From Anniella stebbinsi (lineage: Eukaryota; Chordata; Lepidosauria; Squamata; Anniellidae): a stretch of 64,000 nt of DNA. The position numbers and the translations under genes are program-made. The notes beneath the pieces were generated by a model, which was not told where the DNA came from, made no database searches, and was given only the letters and a program-made list of their open reading frames with translations. The stretch's first letter is position 1, and each line of letters starts with the position of its first letter. Shown here piece by piece: positions 40,831-50,986 of this stretch. The DNA lies in the NCBI GenBank assembly GCA_029215795.1, contig JARDYH010000003.1, forward strand, positions 32,737,001 to 32,801,000. Direction: 5' to 3'.

Positions 40831-41480
40831 AAAATGTTTTTACTTAATGTTTGCAATGCTTCCTGTTGGTATTGCAGATTGATATGATAGTTAATAGTTT
40901 TGCTCAGTATCATCATATGCTAGTAGCCATGATATTCATTCTAAAAAGATTCATCAATCCTTGTTCAGTGGAATAATAACAGCAACACTAATATTCATTC
41001 ATACTAACAGCTGCTAATGTGCATTTGGCCCGAAGTGAAGCAAACTGCATGTAAAAATATGTTCATATGAATTCAGCCTCAGACATCTATTAATCTGCTT
41101 GAGCAGCCTCAGCCAGCAATAAATCCTAGATCAGCCAAGTCTACCTATTTAGGCAGCAAACTGTTTAGTATTATACTTTATAATGCAATGCTCTTACCAC
41201 AGACTTTGAATTTCATCTATTGCTTTTGCCTCCTATTGTGCTGCAAAGCATGCATTTCTTCAGCAGAGTTTCTCATCCCATGGGAGCACAAGACAAAAGC
41301 TCTTTGCAAGATCTGAGCAGCTAGATTAAACCAGGACTCCTCATAAGTGCTCAACTCCTTTGCAAGTTAGTTGCACCAAGCCAGAAACTACCTTTTCAAG
41401 AGATTGGTTCAGTTAACACAAGTGCCATAAGACCTGAACTGCTGCATCAACCACAATCCTTTGCACCAACTTCATTCCTT
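40831..41480. other. Repeat-poor AT-rich segment, candidate conserved non-coding element
   Basis: No match to any family in the window. Rich in words such as TTAATAGT, ATATTCATTC, CTATTAATCTGC, GCAATAAATCC and TGCAAAGCATGCATTTC. No open frame of note, no tandem repeat and no inverted ends. Composition resembles conserved non-coding sequence in vertebrates; this is impression only. Confidence 0.3.
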
Positions 41481-41870
41481 ATTCCTTCTTGATTTTGAAG
41501 AGCAAAAATGGAAAATCGACACATAAGTTTCACTTGTCTGCTTATGACCCTTCCTGAATAAGACCAAAAGCACCCTCACCATGCTGCTTGAGCATTTGTA
41601 AGTGAAATGAATATAAAAATGTAGCTGACTCAACTATCATTGATCATGCTTGCCATCAGGCAGGAAAAGTCCAAAGGGACAATTAGCATGCTTTAACAGT
41701 GACCAAGGTGGTTAACCCAAGGAAGTAATGGGATGGGAAAAATAAAGAGTGTCTGTGGTTGTAACTCCAGACTTGATTTGTACCTTGAATTGAAGTCACA
41801 CTCTCTATGATGGGCAAGCTACAGTATTATACTCAACATGATTTTAAAGACAGGACTGTCAGGGAGCTTC
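41481..41870. other. No recognised feature
   Basis: Unique-looking sequence between the repeat-poor segment and the next MITE. Nothing supported. Confidence 0.45.
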
Positions 41871-41873
41871 ATC

Positions 41874-42208
41874 AGATGAGCGTTTTATTGCACGTTCGTT
41901 CCTGGGCACTCATGGATTTTTGCGGGTCCTTCTCATGATGTCATCTGTCTCCTGTGCATCTCCCACCCCTCCTAGCCTTCTTTGTGTGACAAAAAAAACA
42001 CCCTAGTAAGTCCAACTTATTTTAAAGATGGAAGTTGCTGCTTTTGCCTGCTGTGTGCAGGAGAAGCAGTGGGATCAAAATGGCCCACTGAATGGGCCAC
42101 ATGCAAGTTGTTTACTTCCTCTTTCAAAAGAAGTAGTAATGAGGAACAAACGTGTGGGCAGAGAAGTGATGGTAAGCAAACACGATTTCCCCCTGTGTGA
42201 TGATGCTC
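41874..42208. mobile_element. ATCATCAGA-type MITE, 3-bp AGG duplication
   Basis: The left end GAGCTTCATCAGATGAGCG and the reverse complement of the right end, GAGCATCATCACACAGG, match imperfectly, with AGG on both sides. GGCACTCATGGATTTTTGCG and TGTGTGCAGGAGAAGCAGT are the reverse complement of blocks in the 8.0- and 35.2-kb copies. The open frames inside are not genes. Confidence 0.8.
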
Positions 42209-42211
42209 AGG

Positions 42212-43330
42212 GACCTAGTGGAATTTCACACAAAAAAACCTAACAACAAATCCTTCAGTAGCAAATCCTTCCACATATTTCCTTAAAGAAGTCTGGATTC
42301 TTCTTTCAAACCTCTAAACTCCAAAGAATTGTAATTATCTGATGCACTTGGCCAAGCTTCTTCACCGCATCCCTTCTTCTCTTTTAGCCCCTCCTCTCTC
42401 CACCTACATCCAGCATGAATGCAAGACCACCAAGTCCCTCTTCTTTATTTCCTCCCCCTGTATCAGATGTCACATGATCCCCTTTCCTTCTACTGCATCA
42501 TGGGAATTAGCTGTGTAATCAGGATGCTCATTGATACAGGAAAGAGTGCTGGGTCCATTCTGACATTACTATAACGTCATAGGAGTTGCTGCAATGTTGT
42601 TGATTTCCATACCAAAAGCTTGGACATGAGAGGAGCTCTGACATGGACTCTTCTCACATGATATAGAGCATCTGATGTTCTGGTGCTGCAGCATCTCTCA
42701 TGCTGATAGATAAGGTCAGAACAGCCCCATAATAATATCCCAACAATGGATTGATTTTTATGCTTACAAACACACAATGAGTAGTGATGAGCAAACTTAC
42801 CTTGGGCGAATTTGTTATTTCTTTGGAAAGTAACGGATTCACCCATGTTAACCTGAATGAGAGTTCTTCTTTAACATGAATTCTCATTCTGTGTATACAC
42901 GTTTTGTCACATGCTCAATATCAGAGTGCATCTTGGGAGATATAGTTTGGAAACACGTATTGCGACATCACAAAATGTGTCACCATGTTATATACCTTCT
43001 TCCTGATTGGCCCTTTCTATGTGATGTTTACATGCCATCTGTCACTGACCTGGAGAAGACAGAGAGGAATGGTACCTCTTCATCCTCCTTGTGGACCCAG
43101 AGCTATGGCAATGAGAAGTGAAGCAGCACCATGCCATTTAGGCTAAGGAGGTGACACATATGCACAGAAATGATTTGTTTCGATGAAGACTGCGCATGCT
43201 CCAAAGTTTACAATCAGTTTTGAACTTAATAGCGAATTCATAAAACTCCAATCCAGGCTGGCTTCAAAGATGAGCATTATGAATGGAAGAGTTTTGATCA
43301 GCAAACCAACTGATTATGAAATTCGGTGGC
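42212..43330. other. Mostly unannotated
   Basis: Unique-looking sequence. GAGTAGTGATGAGCAAACTT near 42,780 looks like a TAGTGATG-type element end, but I could not find its partner. Confidence 0.35.
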
Positions 43331-43339
43331 ATCACTTCC

Positions 43340-44010
43340 TTAAAGTCCCTAGGAATGGGCAATTTTTTTCCTTTTCGGTTTCTCAGTTTCCCAATCTTAA
43401 GTTTACTTTGTCCTGAACTTTGAGAAGTTTTCCAGTCTTAAATTCAGTTCATCCTGAACTTTGGGAATTTTTTGTTTAAAAGTTTTCATGAAAATTTGTA
43501 TGATTTTTTTGTGGGCATTTCTCCCAATATGAAGCAGTTTTGTACATAATTTTGCTTAACAAAATTGAGAGCCAGTGTGATGTAATGGCTAGAGTGTTGG
43601 ACTGGGAGTTGGGAGATCTGGGTTCTTGTACCACTCAGCCATGGAAACCCACTGGGTGACTTTGGGCCTGTCACAGACTCTCCACCCAATCTACTACAAA
43701 CTTGTGAGGATAAAATGGAGAGGAGGAGGATTATGTATGCCGCCTTGGGTTCCTTGGAAGAAAAAAGGTGGGATATAAGTGTAATAAATGAATAAATAAA
43801 ATAAATAACATACATACTTTCTGTGAGCATTTTGCTTAATATATTGCATTTTAAAATGTTAATTTCACTAATATATTCAAATCTGTGTGCATTTTCCCCT
43901 AATTCAAATGCTTTGACACCATTGAAACATTTGGAGAAGTGCGAATTTTGGAAGATAACTGAGTATCACTTCATATATTGGTTCAAAAGTGTGAAATAAG
44001 GTAAGTACTG
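43340..44010. repeat. T-rich repeat hosting a SINE
   Basis: Left of the SINE, TTTCGGTTTCTCAGTTTCCC and a repeated TTGTCCTGAACTTTG/TCATCCTGAACTTTG pair occur. TTTTGTACATAATTTTGCTTAAC on the left is echoed by GTGAGCATTTTGCTTAATAT on the right. The stretch looks like one element into which the SINE was inserted; its family is unknown. Confidence 0.4.
43567..43808 (+). mobile_element. GAGAGCCAGTG-type SINE, well preserved
   Basis: The head is GAGAGCCAGTGTGATGTAAT, with GGCTAGAGTGTTGG as an A box-like motif and GGGTTCTTGTACC as a B box-like motif. The body has CAGCCATGGAAACCCACTGG, GTGAGGATAAAATGGAGAGG and CGCCTTGGGTTCCTTGG. It ends with GGTGGGATATAAGTG and AATAAATGAATAAATAAAAT. This is the reference copy for the family here; internal Pol III promoter is inferred from the boxes. 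Confidence 0.85.
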
Positions 44011-44580
44011 AACAAATCTCTCTCTTACCCCTACCTTAGAGTGTGTGGTTTAGCTTTCAACACGAAAACAATAACCGTGTTAACTACACTAGCAGTACAA
44101 GTGAAATAATTCCTGTTTGTTTATGCTGATGGTTTTGTTACACCATCATGTATATGAATGATGGTTGCTTATATTTCCCAGAATCAAAGAACCTCTAAAA
44201 ACTTCTGATTTGCATGCAACATTTTATTTCATCATTATTATTATTTTTAAAAGACTACTGATTCACAATATGGTTGAAATAAACAACCCCCCCTCCCCCC
44301 AAAAAACTGGCTGCAAGGCAAAAACTCACCTCTAAAATTTCCTCAGCTTTCCCCAGCTTTCTTTGGCTTAAATCTGCCAGAAAGTTACTGTACCATGACT
44401 CCATGTTATAGAAATGGAACACTATGAACAATAATCAGCATCAACTGCCACAACTAACAGCATGTTTGATTATTTCATTGCTCCTAGCCATAATTAACAT
44501 TGGTGGTATGTAAATAGAAATATTACTACTACTGCTACTGTCAAAAACGTTTGCAAAATAGCAGTCATAGGTGCTTTGGC
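44011..44580. other. No recognised feature
   Basis: Unique-looking AT-rich sequence with a C-rich homopolymer patch near 44,287-44,300. Confidence 0.45.
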
Positions 44581-44583
44581 ACC

Positions 44584-44762
44584 AGGGCCAATGCTCAGTG
44601 GTAGAGCATATGCTTTGCATGCAGAAGGTCTTAAGTTCAACGCCCAGAAGCTCCAGGTAGGGCTGCAATAGGCTCCTGTTTGAAACACTGGGGAGCTGCT
44701 GCCAGTTACTGAAACACTAAGCTAGATAGACTAGTGGTCTGACAATCCTTGGACATCTCCAG
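44584..44762 (+). mobile_element. tRNA-derived SINE, plus strand
   Basis: AGGGCCAATGCTCAGTGGTA with GAGCATATGCTTTGCATGCA and AGAAGGTCTTAAGTTCAACG is the tRNA-like head. CTGTTTGAAACACTGGGGAG and CTAGATAGACTAGTGGTCTG are the body. The A and B boxes are partly degraded. Confidence 0.8.
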
Positions 44763-44891
44763 CCAAAGTATGAGAATGGGCAAACGTGGTTCCTCTCGCC
44801 CATTCTCTCTGTAGCCCTGCTGTTGGTTCCTTCCTTTGCTTGGTTATGTAAAGGATCCCTCCCTCCCAACAGGTGAGGTACAGAACAAGTT

Positions 44892-45600
44892 AACATAAGA
44901 AGCTACCTTATATTGGCCTGGTTCAGACGACATGATAATCAACAGAGGGGGAGGGGAAACAATAGTCAGATTTGTTGCTTATTGTGTCATGTGGAGGGCA
45001 ACACACTACGCACACACAACTGACAGTATGCTATTTGGGGCACTTAAAACAACGGAGAAAAAAAACGGGTTTGCACGTTGTTTATCCAGAAATCCATTGT
45101 TTAAAGCGTCGTGTGGAGGGAACCCCCCTCTCTCTGTGTACTATCCGTTTGGTTGTAGAGTTCTCTGGCCAGAGCAGCCGGGGGGGGGGGGGGTCGGCTG
45201 CTCCGGCAGAACTTGCGGTGCATGCTGGGATATGGCCGGAGTCCTGAGGGTGGTGGGAGGGAGGAGACGCAGCAGCCCAGAAGGACGCTGGGACTTTTAG
45301 CTGCGCAACAGGAGGGAGGGGCAACATGTTGTATGGCGGGTGCTGCCACGGCACCGCCAAAAGAATGCACTGTCAGTATGCTATTCCCCCCCTCTCCATT
45401 GCCTAAAGTGTTGTCTGAACTCAGCCATTGAGTCAGGGCATTGGTCAGTGTAGATCAGTATTATTGACACTGATTGGCGGCAGCTCTCCAGGGTTTCAGG
45501 CAGGAGTTTTTCCTGCCCTACCTGGAGTTACTGAGTATCAAACCTGGAACCTTCTGCATCCAAAGCAAGAGCTCTGCCAGAACCATGCAGGGATGGGAGA
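44892..45600 (-). mobile_element. tRNA-derived SINE split by a GC-rich MITE
   Basis: ACATAAGAAGCTACCTTATA and TT lie left of the insertion. GAGTCAGGGCATTGGTCAGT, GGCGGCAGCTCTCCAGGGTT, AACCTGGAACCTTCTGCATC and CAAGAGCTCTGCCAGAACC lie to the right. Removing the insertion gives CCTTATATTGAGTCAGGGC, the usual SINE order. Confidence 0.85.
44915..45426. mobile_element. 512-bp GGCCTGGTTCAGAC element, 3-bp ATT duplication, GC-rich core
   Basis: The left end GGCCTGGTTCAGACGAC and the reverse complement of the right end, GGCTGAGTTCAGACAAC, are flanked by ATT exactly. AACTGACAGTATGCTATT faces right-end CACTGTCAGTATGCTATT as a direct, not inverted, repeat. The core has a run of 14 G and CpG-containing GC-rich sequence (GCATGCTGGGATATGGCCGG). 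Non-autonomous, PIF/Harbinger-like by its ends. Confidence 0.8.
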
Positions 45601-45794
45601 GAGGAGCTACACCTTCCTTTTCTCCTGCTTCACCTAGAGCAATGGTGGGGAACTGGGCCATCTTTGGTAGAGGGTAAGGGAGGTGCAGTTTCTGTTGATG
45701 GCTGCAGCTCCACACGGAGTAGCAAGCTCAGTGGGGTGGGCGGAGGGGGGAAGTGGGCGATATCTTGCCCCTTGTGCCTTAGTACTAGCTTACA

Positions 45795-45870
45795 TCAATG
45801 TTCCCCAACCATAGGCCCTCCAGATGTTTTGAATTACAACCGTACCATCCCCGACCTTTGGCCAGGTCAG
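45795..45870. mobile_element. CTCCAGATGT MITE, left half
   Basis: CAATGTTCCCCAACCATAGG, CCCTCCAGATGTTTTGAATT and ACAACCGTACCATCCCCGAC, ending in TTTGGCCAG. The right arm is missing. Confidence 0.55.
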
Positions 45871-46375
45871 GGAAAGCTGTACTAGCGATGGAAACTCAAA
45901 AGCCCAGCAATAGGAAGTCCTTTCTAATCTGGCACTTTCCCTGTCATAAGAACTTAAGAAGAGCCATGCTGGATCAGACCAAGAGTCCATCTAGTCCAGC
46001 AATCTATTCACTCAGTGGCCAACCAGCTGTCAGCCAGAGACCCACAAGTAGGACATGGTGCAACTACACCCTCCTGCCCATGTTCCCCAACATCTGGTGT
46101 AGATAGGCCTGCTGCCTCTGATACTAGAGGTAGCACATAGCCTCAGGACTAGTAGCCATTGATGGCCTTCACCTCCAGGAATTTATTAGGGGTGTGCATC
46201 GGATCGGATCCGATCCACGATCCGAATCCGATCCGACCCAAAATCGGGAAAATCCGATCCGATCCGATCCGATCCGACCAACCTCCGATCCGATCCGATC
46301 CGATCCGATGAGGTCCGATCCGGATCGGACGCCATTTTGAATGCTTTTTCCCATAGCCAAGTATTGTTTTACAAA

Positions 46376-47858
46376 AACGCCTATAACTTTTTCATTTTTA
46401 AAGATAGAAGGATGAAACTTGGGGACATTGTAGACTGGTTAGGGATAGTTATCTGTGAGAAATTTCAGAAAGATTGGTGCATGCGTTTTGTGGCAATTAA
46501 TTTTTTAATAAATACCCAGGAATGCTTATAACTTTGTCATTTTTAAAGTTACAAACATGAAACTTTGCCACATTGTAGGAGGTACCTTGGGACCTATGTG
46601 TGTGAAATTTCAGAAACATAGGTGCTTGCCTTGTGTGGCAATTAATTTTAGAAAAATGGGTAGTAGTGGGGTAAATACAGTTACGCCTCCCATTTTTTTA
46701 TTTTTTAAGATACAAACAGGAAACTTGGGCACATTACAGATACCACTTGCCTTGATATGTGAGTGAAATTTCAGAAACATTGGAGCTTTCCTTGTGTGGC
46801 AATTAATTTTTGAAACAATGAGGAAAGAAACACCTATAACTTTGTCATTTTTAAAGTTACACACATGAAACTTTGCCACATTGTAGGTGGTACCTTGGGA
46901 CCTATGTGTGTAAAATTTCAGAAACATAGGTGCTTGCCTTGTGTGGCAATTAATTTTAGAAAAATGGGTAGTAGTGGGGTAAATACAGTTACGCCTCCCA
47001 TTTTTTTAGTTTTGAAGATACAAACAGGAAACTTGGGCACATTACAGGGAACACTTCACTTGATATGTGTGTAAAATTTCAGAAACATTGGTGCTTGCCT
47101 GGTGTGGCAATTAATTTTTGAAACAATGAGGGATTCATTGGACAGCACTTGCCCATAAGGATTCATTGGACAGTACTTTCCCATAGGGAATCATTGCATT
47201 GCACTTTCCCATAGGGAATCATTGCATTGCACTTTCCCACTGAGAAATACAGTTATGCCTCCCACATTTTTATTTTTGAAGATACAAACAGGAAACTTGG
47301 GCACATTGTAGACTGGTTAGGGATAGTTATCTGTGAGAAATTTCAGAAAGATTGGTGCATGCGTTTTGTGGCAATTAATTTTTTAATAAATACCCAGGAA
47401 TGCCTATAACTTTGTCATTTTTAAAGTTACACACATGAAACTTTGCCACATTGTAGGAGGTACCTTGGGACCTATGTGTGCTAAATTTCAAAAACGTAGG
47501 TGCTTGCCTTGTATGGCAATTAATTTTAGAAAAATGGGTAGTAGTGGGGTAAATACAGTTACGCCTCCCATTTTTTTATTTTTTAAGATACAAACAGGAA
47601 ACATGGGCACATTACAGGGAACACTTCACTTGATAGGTGTGTAAAATTTCCGAAAGCTGGGTCCAGGCATGTGGTGGCAATTAATTTTTGAAACAATGAG
47701 GAAAGAAACGCCTATAACTTTTTTATTTTAAAAGTTAGAAGTCTGAACATTGCTCACTTTGTAGATGGGTTAGGGGTAGATATGTGTCAGAAATTTCAGA
47801 ATGATAGGTCCAGGCATTTGATGGCTATGGAATTTTTAGATTAAATGTTTCAAAAAAT
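46376..47858. repeat. Nine tandem modules, left arm
   Basis: Module starts by eye: 46,376, 46,521, 46,684, 46,830, 46,993, 47,256, 47,398, 47,561 and 47,708. Two alternating types exist: a TATAACTTT type (about 145-163 bp) and a CCTCCC type (about 138-147 bp). The GTAGTAGTGGGGTAAATACAG linker ends the longer ones. Confidence 0.85.
47131..47255. repeat. Short tandem array inside the left arm
   Basis: Four to five units of about 25-30 bp with CACTTTCCCATAGGGAATCA and TTGCATTG or TTGGACAG. No counterpart in the right arm. Confidence 0.85.
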
Positions 47859-48118
47859 GTTCCACAGAGGCCAGGTCTTCCTTTCCTCCCCCTCCCGCTT
47901 CCCGCGAAGAAAAGGAAACACTGTCTCGTCTCGATCCCTTTGATCCTTGCTAGTATCCATTACAGGGCTCGTGTCTGCTTTCCTACTTTCACTTTTTTAC
48001 TCAAGCAGACACGAGCCCTGTAATGGATACTAGCAAGGATCAAAGGGATCGAGACGAGACAGTGTTTCCTTTTCTTCGCGGGAAGCGGGAGGGGGAGGAA
48101 AGGAAGACCTGGCCTCTG
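47859..48118. other. Non-modular centre of the palindrome
   Basis: About 120 bp in each inner arm (GAGGCCAGGTCTTCCTTTCC ... ATCCATTACAGGGCTCGTGT) are unlike the modules, GC-richer, and identical in inverted copy by eye. The 22-bp loop is TCCTACTTTCACTTTTTTAC plus TC. Origin unknown; a captured host fragment is possible. Confidence 0.75.
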
Positions 48119-49180
48119 TAGAAATTTTTTTGAAACATGTAATTTAAAAATTCCATAGCCATCAAATGCCTGGACCTATCATTCTGAAATTTCTGACACA
48201 TATCTACCCCTAACCCATCTACAAAGTGAGCAATGTTCAGACTTCTAACTTTTAAAATAAAAAAGTTATAGGCGTTTCTTTCCTCATTGTTTCAAAAATT
48301 AATTGCCACCACATGCCTGGACCCAGCTGTCTGAAATTTTACACACCTATCAAGTGAAGTGTTCCCTGTAATGTGCCCATGTTTCCTGTTTGTATCTTAA
48401 AAAATAAAAAAATGGGAGGCGTAACTGTATTTACCCCACTACTACCCATTTTTCTAAAATTAATTGCCATACAAGGCAAGCACCTACGTTTTTGAAATTT
48501 CACACACATAGGTCCCAAGGTACCACCTACAATGTGGCAAAGTTTCATGTGTGTAACTTTACAAATGACAAAGTTATAGGCATTCCTGGGTATTTATTAA
48601 AAAATTAATTGCCACACAAGGCAAGCACCTACGTTTCCGAAATTTCATACACATGGGTCCCAAGGTACCACCTACAATGTGGCAAAGTTTCATGTGTGTA
48701 ACTTTAAAAATGACAAAGTTATAGGTGTTTCTTTCCTCATTGTTTCAAAAATTAATTGCCACACAAGGAAAGCTCCAATGTTTCTGAAATTTCACTCACA
48801 TATCAAGGCAAGTGGTACCTGTAATGTGCCCAAGTTTCCTGTTTGTATCTTAAAAAATAAAAAAATGGGAGGCGTAACTGTATTTACCCCACTACTACCT
48901 ATTTTTCTAAAATTAATTGCCACACAAGGCAAGCACCTATGTTTCTGAAATTTCACACACATAGGTCCCAAGGTACCTCCTACAATGTGGCAAAGTTTCA
49001 TGTTTGTAACTTTAAAAATGACAAAGTTATAAGCATTCCTGGGTATTTATTAAAAAATTAATTGCCACAAAACGCATGCACCAATCTTTCTGAAATTTCT
49101 CACAGATAACTATCCCTAACCAGTCTACAATGTCCCCAAGTTTCATCCTTCTATCTTTAAAAATGAAAAAGTTATAGGCG
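48119..49180. repeat. Seven tandem modules, right arm
   Basis: Reverse complements of the left-arm modules, but two fewer and without the short array. One module, about 48,585-48,725, is a hybrid: CCTGGGTATTTATTAAAAAA from one module type joined to GCACCTACGTTTCCGAAATT from another. Confidence 0.8.
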
Positions 49181-49772
49181 TTTTTGTAAAACAATACTTG
49201 GCTATGGGAAAAAGCATTCAAAATGGCGTCCGATCCGGATCGGACATCTGGTCCGATCCGATCCGACCAGCCTCCGATCCGATCCGATCCGATCCGACCC
49301 CCCAGGTCCGATTCCGATCCGCTATCCGATCCGATCCGGGGGGTCAGTGCACATCCCTAGAATTTATCCAACCCTCTTTTAAAGCCATCCAAATTGGTGG
49401 CCATTGCTACATCTTGTGGTATTCAATTCCAACTATGCACTGTGTGAAGAAGTCCTTCCTCTTATCTGTCCTGAACCTCCAACCCATCAGCTTCATGGCT
49501 GCCTTCCTTCCACTGATAGTGGGAAACAGCTTCATATTCAGGCTCTACTAACTTTCTCACCCGCATCTCCTACTGCTGCTGTTTTCCTTTGCCAGCTAAT
49601 CGGTCCTTCTTATGACATCAGTTCCTACATCTTGCAGCAGAAGGAAGGGGTTTCCCCTTCCCATCACCACTACCATCACTACCATAAGAGTGGTGGTTCC
49701 TGGAGGAAGGGAAAGTCCTTTCCATCTGCTGCTGCTGCAAAAATGCTTCTCCCTGAGCCTGTCCTAGGCAGG

Positions 49773-49957
49773 CAGTGGAGGCTGGTGGCTTTGATGTGTC
49801 AGTGGGATGGTGAATCCGCTCTGAGTTTCAGTCACAACCAGTGAGAACTGTAAAGGAGCTATCCAGGATAGCTCCTTTAGAATTCACACTGGTTGTGACT
49901 GAAACGCGGAATGGATTCACTGTCCCACTGACACATCAGAGCCATCAGCCTCCACTA
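49773..49957. mobile_element. CAGTGGAGGC palindromic hAT-like MITE, TAGGCAG flanks
   Basis: The ends CAGTGGAGGCTGGTGGC and, reverse-complemented, TAGTGGAGGCTGATGGC are flanked by TAGGCAGG and TAGGCAGT, an 8-bp duplication with one change. The interior is one long hairpin around GAGCTATCCAGGATAGCTC. CAGTG-type ends and 8-bp duplication fit hAT. Reference copy for the family in this window. Confidence 0.85.
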
Positions 49958-50665
49958 TAGGCAGTCACCTTGGCTCCTCTAACATGAAATCCAGCTACAG
50001 CTTTATGGGAATCAAGTATCTTTCATTGTCAGAATCTGGCCTTCTACATTCAAAGGCTGAAAACTCTCACTGCACCGATGAGTGTCACAACAATGTCAGC
50101 GAGCGCCGTCCCCCCCCCCCAATTATCTTGCACTTTGTTAATTTACTGTTTGTTCACAGTTCTCTGCCATCCACAGTTCTGCCCTCTCCCTCTGCCTTCT
50201 AAGAGAGGTTGCTCAAAAGTCAGATCAGGTTGCTGATGTCCCATTTTTAAAAGGCACAATGTTGGGAAAGAACAGAGCAGCTTAAATTCAACTTGTTTAA
50301 CAAAAGAAAAAGATGCAAACAATTATATTCATTGAAAAGGGAATAAAACATTTCCCTTTTTGTGTTCACCTACTGAAACTTAGGCGATTACCCATATGCA
50401 ATCTTTGAAAAAGCAAGATGATATTTTGCATAAACAATGATTTTTCACCTTCTTCTATGGAGGAAACACACACACGCACAGGTGCAAAGTCCTGACTCAT
50501 GCAAAATATTAATGTTCAGGTGGAATCAGGCAGGGTGACCTGTTTTGGGGAAGGGTTGTCAGCAGCTGTTCTTGATGAGCGCTCCTGAAGTAGGCAAACA
50601 TTTGCCACATGCAGTGCAGAATTTTGGCAAGGTAGTACTGCAGAGCAGTCTCTCTGCCATATGGA
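49958..50665. other. No recognised feature
   Basis: Unique-looking sequence with a run of 10 C near 50,111 and a short CACACACACGCACA patch near 50,466. No gene supported. Confidence 0.45.
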
Positions 50666-50673
50666 TATTAAAG

Positions 50674-50986
50674 TAGGGTGACCAGATAAAATCCAGGTCA
50701 GGGCTCATGTAACTTTAACAGTTGTAGAGAAAAGGAAATTTCAGCCAGTGTCATTTGTATGCAATTAGTTCCTGGTGAAATTCCCTCTTCATCACAACAA
50801 GGTGCAGGCACTATATTAGAGTGACCATATACAAAAGAAGGCAGGGCCCCTGCACCTTTAACTGTTGTGATGAAGAGGGAATTTCACCAGGAACTAATTG
50901 CATACAAATGACACTGGCTGAAATTCCCTTTTCTCTAAAACTGTTAGTTACATGAGCCCTGACCTGGATTTTATCTGGTCACCCTA
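50674..50986 (-). mobile_element. Dimeric hAT-like MITE, 8-bp TATTAAAG duplication
   Basis: The ends TAGGGTGACC and GGTCACCCTA are flanked by TATTAAAG exactly. The outer segments are AGATAAAATCCAGGTCAGG and complement. The centre GCACTATATTAGAGTGACC sets orientation. 313 bp because of small deletions (CAACAAGGTGCAGG, CTGTTAGTTACATG). Confidence 0.92.

Larger units (their letters stand above)
46187..49359. mobile_element. 3173-bp foldback hAT-like element, 8-bp GAATTTAT duplication
   Basis: The ends are TAGGGGTGTGCA and TGCACATCCCTA, flanked by an exact GAATTTAT duplication. Both ends carry arrays of GATCCGATCCG words. The arms (46,187-47,980 and 48,003-49,359) are near-perfect inverted repeats around a 22-bp spacer. 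They are built of 140-163-bp modules, each with a TATAACTTT or CCTCCCATTTTTTT start, a GAAACTT...CACATT block, GAAATTTCAGAAA and GGCAATTAATTTT. Recurrent 60-70-codon frames on both strands are module echoes. No transposase is present. Confidence 0.9.
45946..49550 (-). mobile_element. CR1 LINE 3' end split by a 3.2-kb palindrome
   Basis: CATAAGAACTTAAGAAGAGC, CATGCTGGATCAGACCAAGA and GGCCTTCACCTCCAG lie left of the insertion. CCAACCCTCTTTTAAAGCCA, AATTGGTGGCCATTGCTAC and CACTGTGTGAAGAAGTCC lie to the right. The halves rejoin at GAATTTAT in the usual CR1 order. The right part (CTGTCCTGAACCTCC, CCATCAGCTTCATGG) is the reverse of the CR1 ORF2 C-terminal region. Confidence 0.85.

Noticed and set aside
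44584..44660. tRNA gene
   Set aside because: The A and B box-like motifs belong to a tRNA-derived SINE with a non-tRNA body. The cloverleaf arms are not maintained, and the same head recurs in many degraded copies.
45082..45370. Antisense frames in the GC-rich core at 45 kb
   Set aside because: They lie within a MITE bounded by an ATT duplication; low stop-codon density follows from GC content.
46376..47858. CRISPR-like or satellite array
   Set aside because: The units are 140-163 bp, with no short identical repeat and variable spacer layout, in a eukaryotic genome. They are arm modules of a transposable element bounded by an 8-bp duplication.
46376..49180. Repeated 60-70-codon frames with near-identical proteins on both strands
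   Set aside because: They are echoes of tandem, inverted DNA modules. The similarity extends through non-coding linkers and stop codons, and both strands carry them symmetrically.
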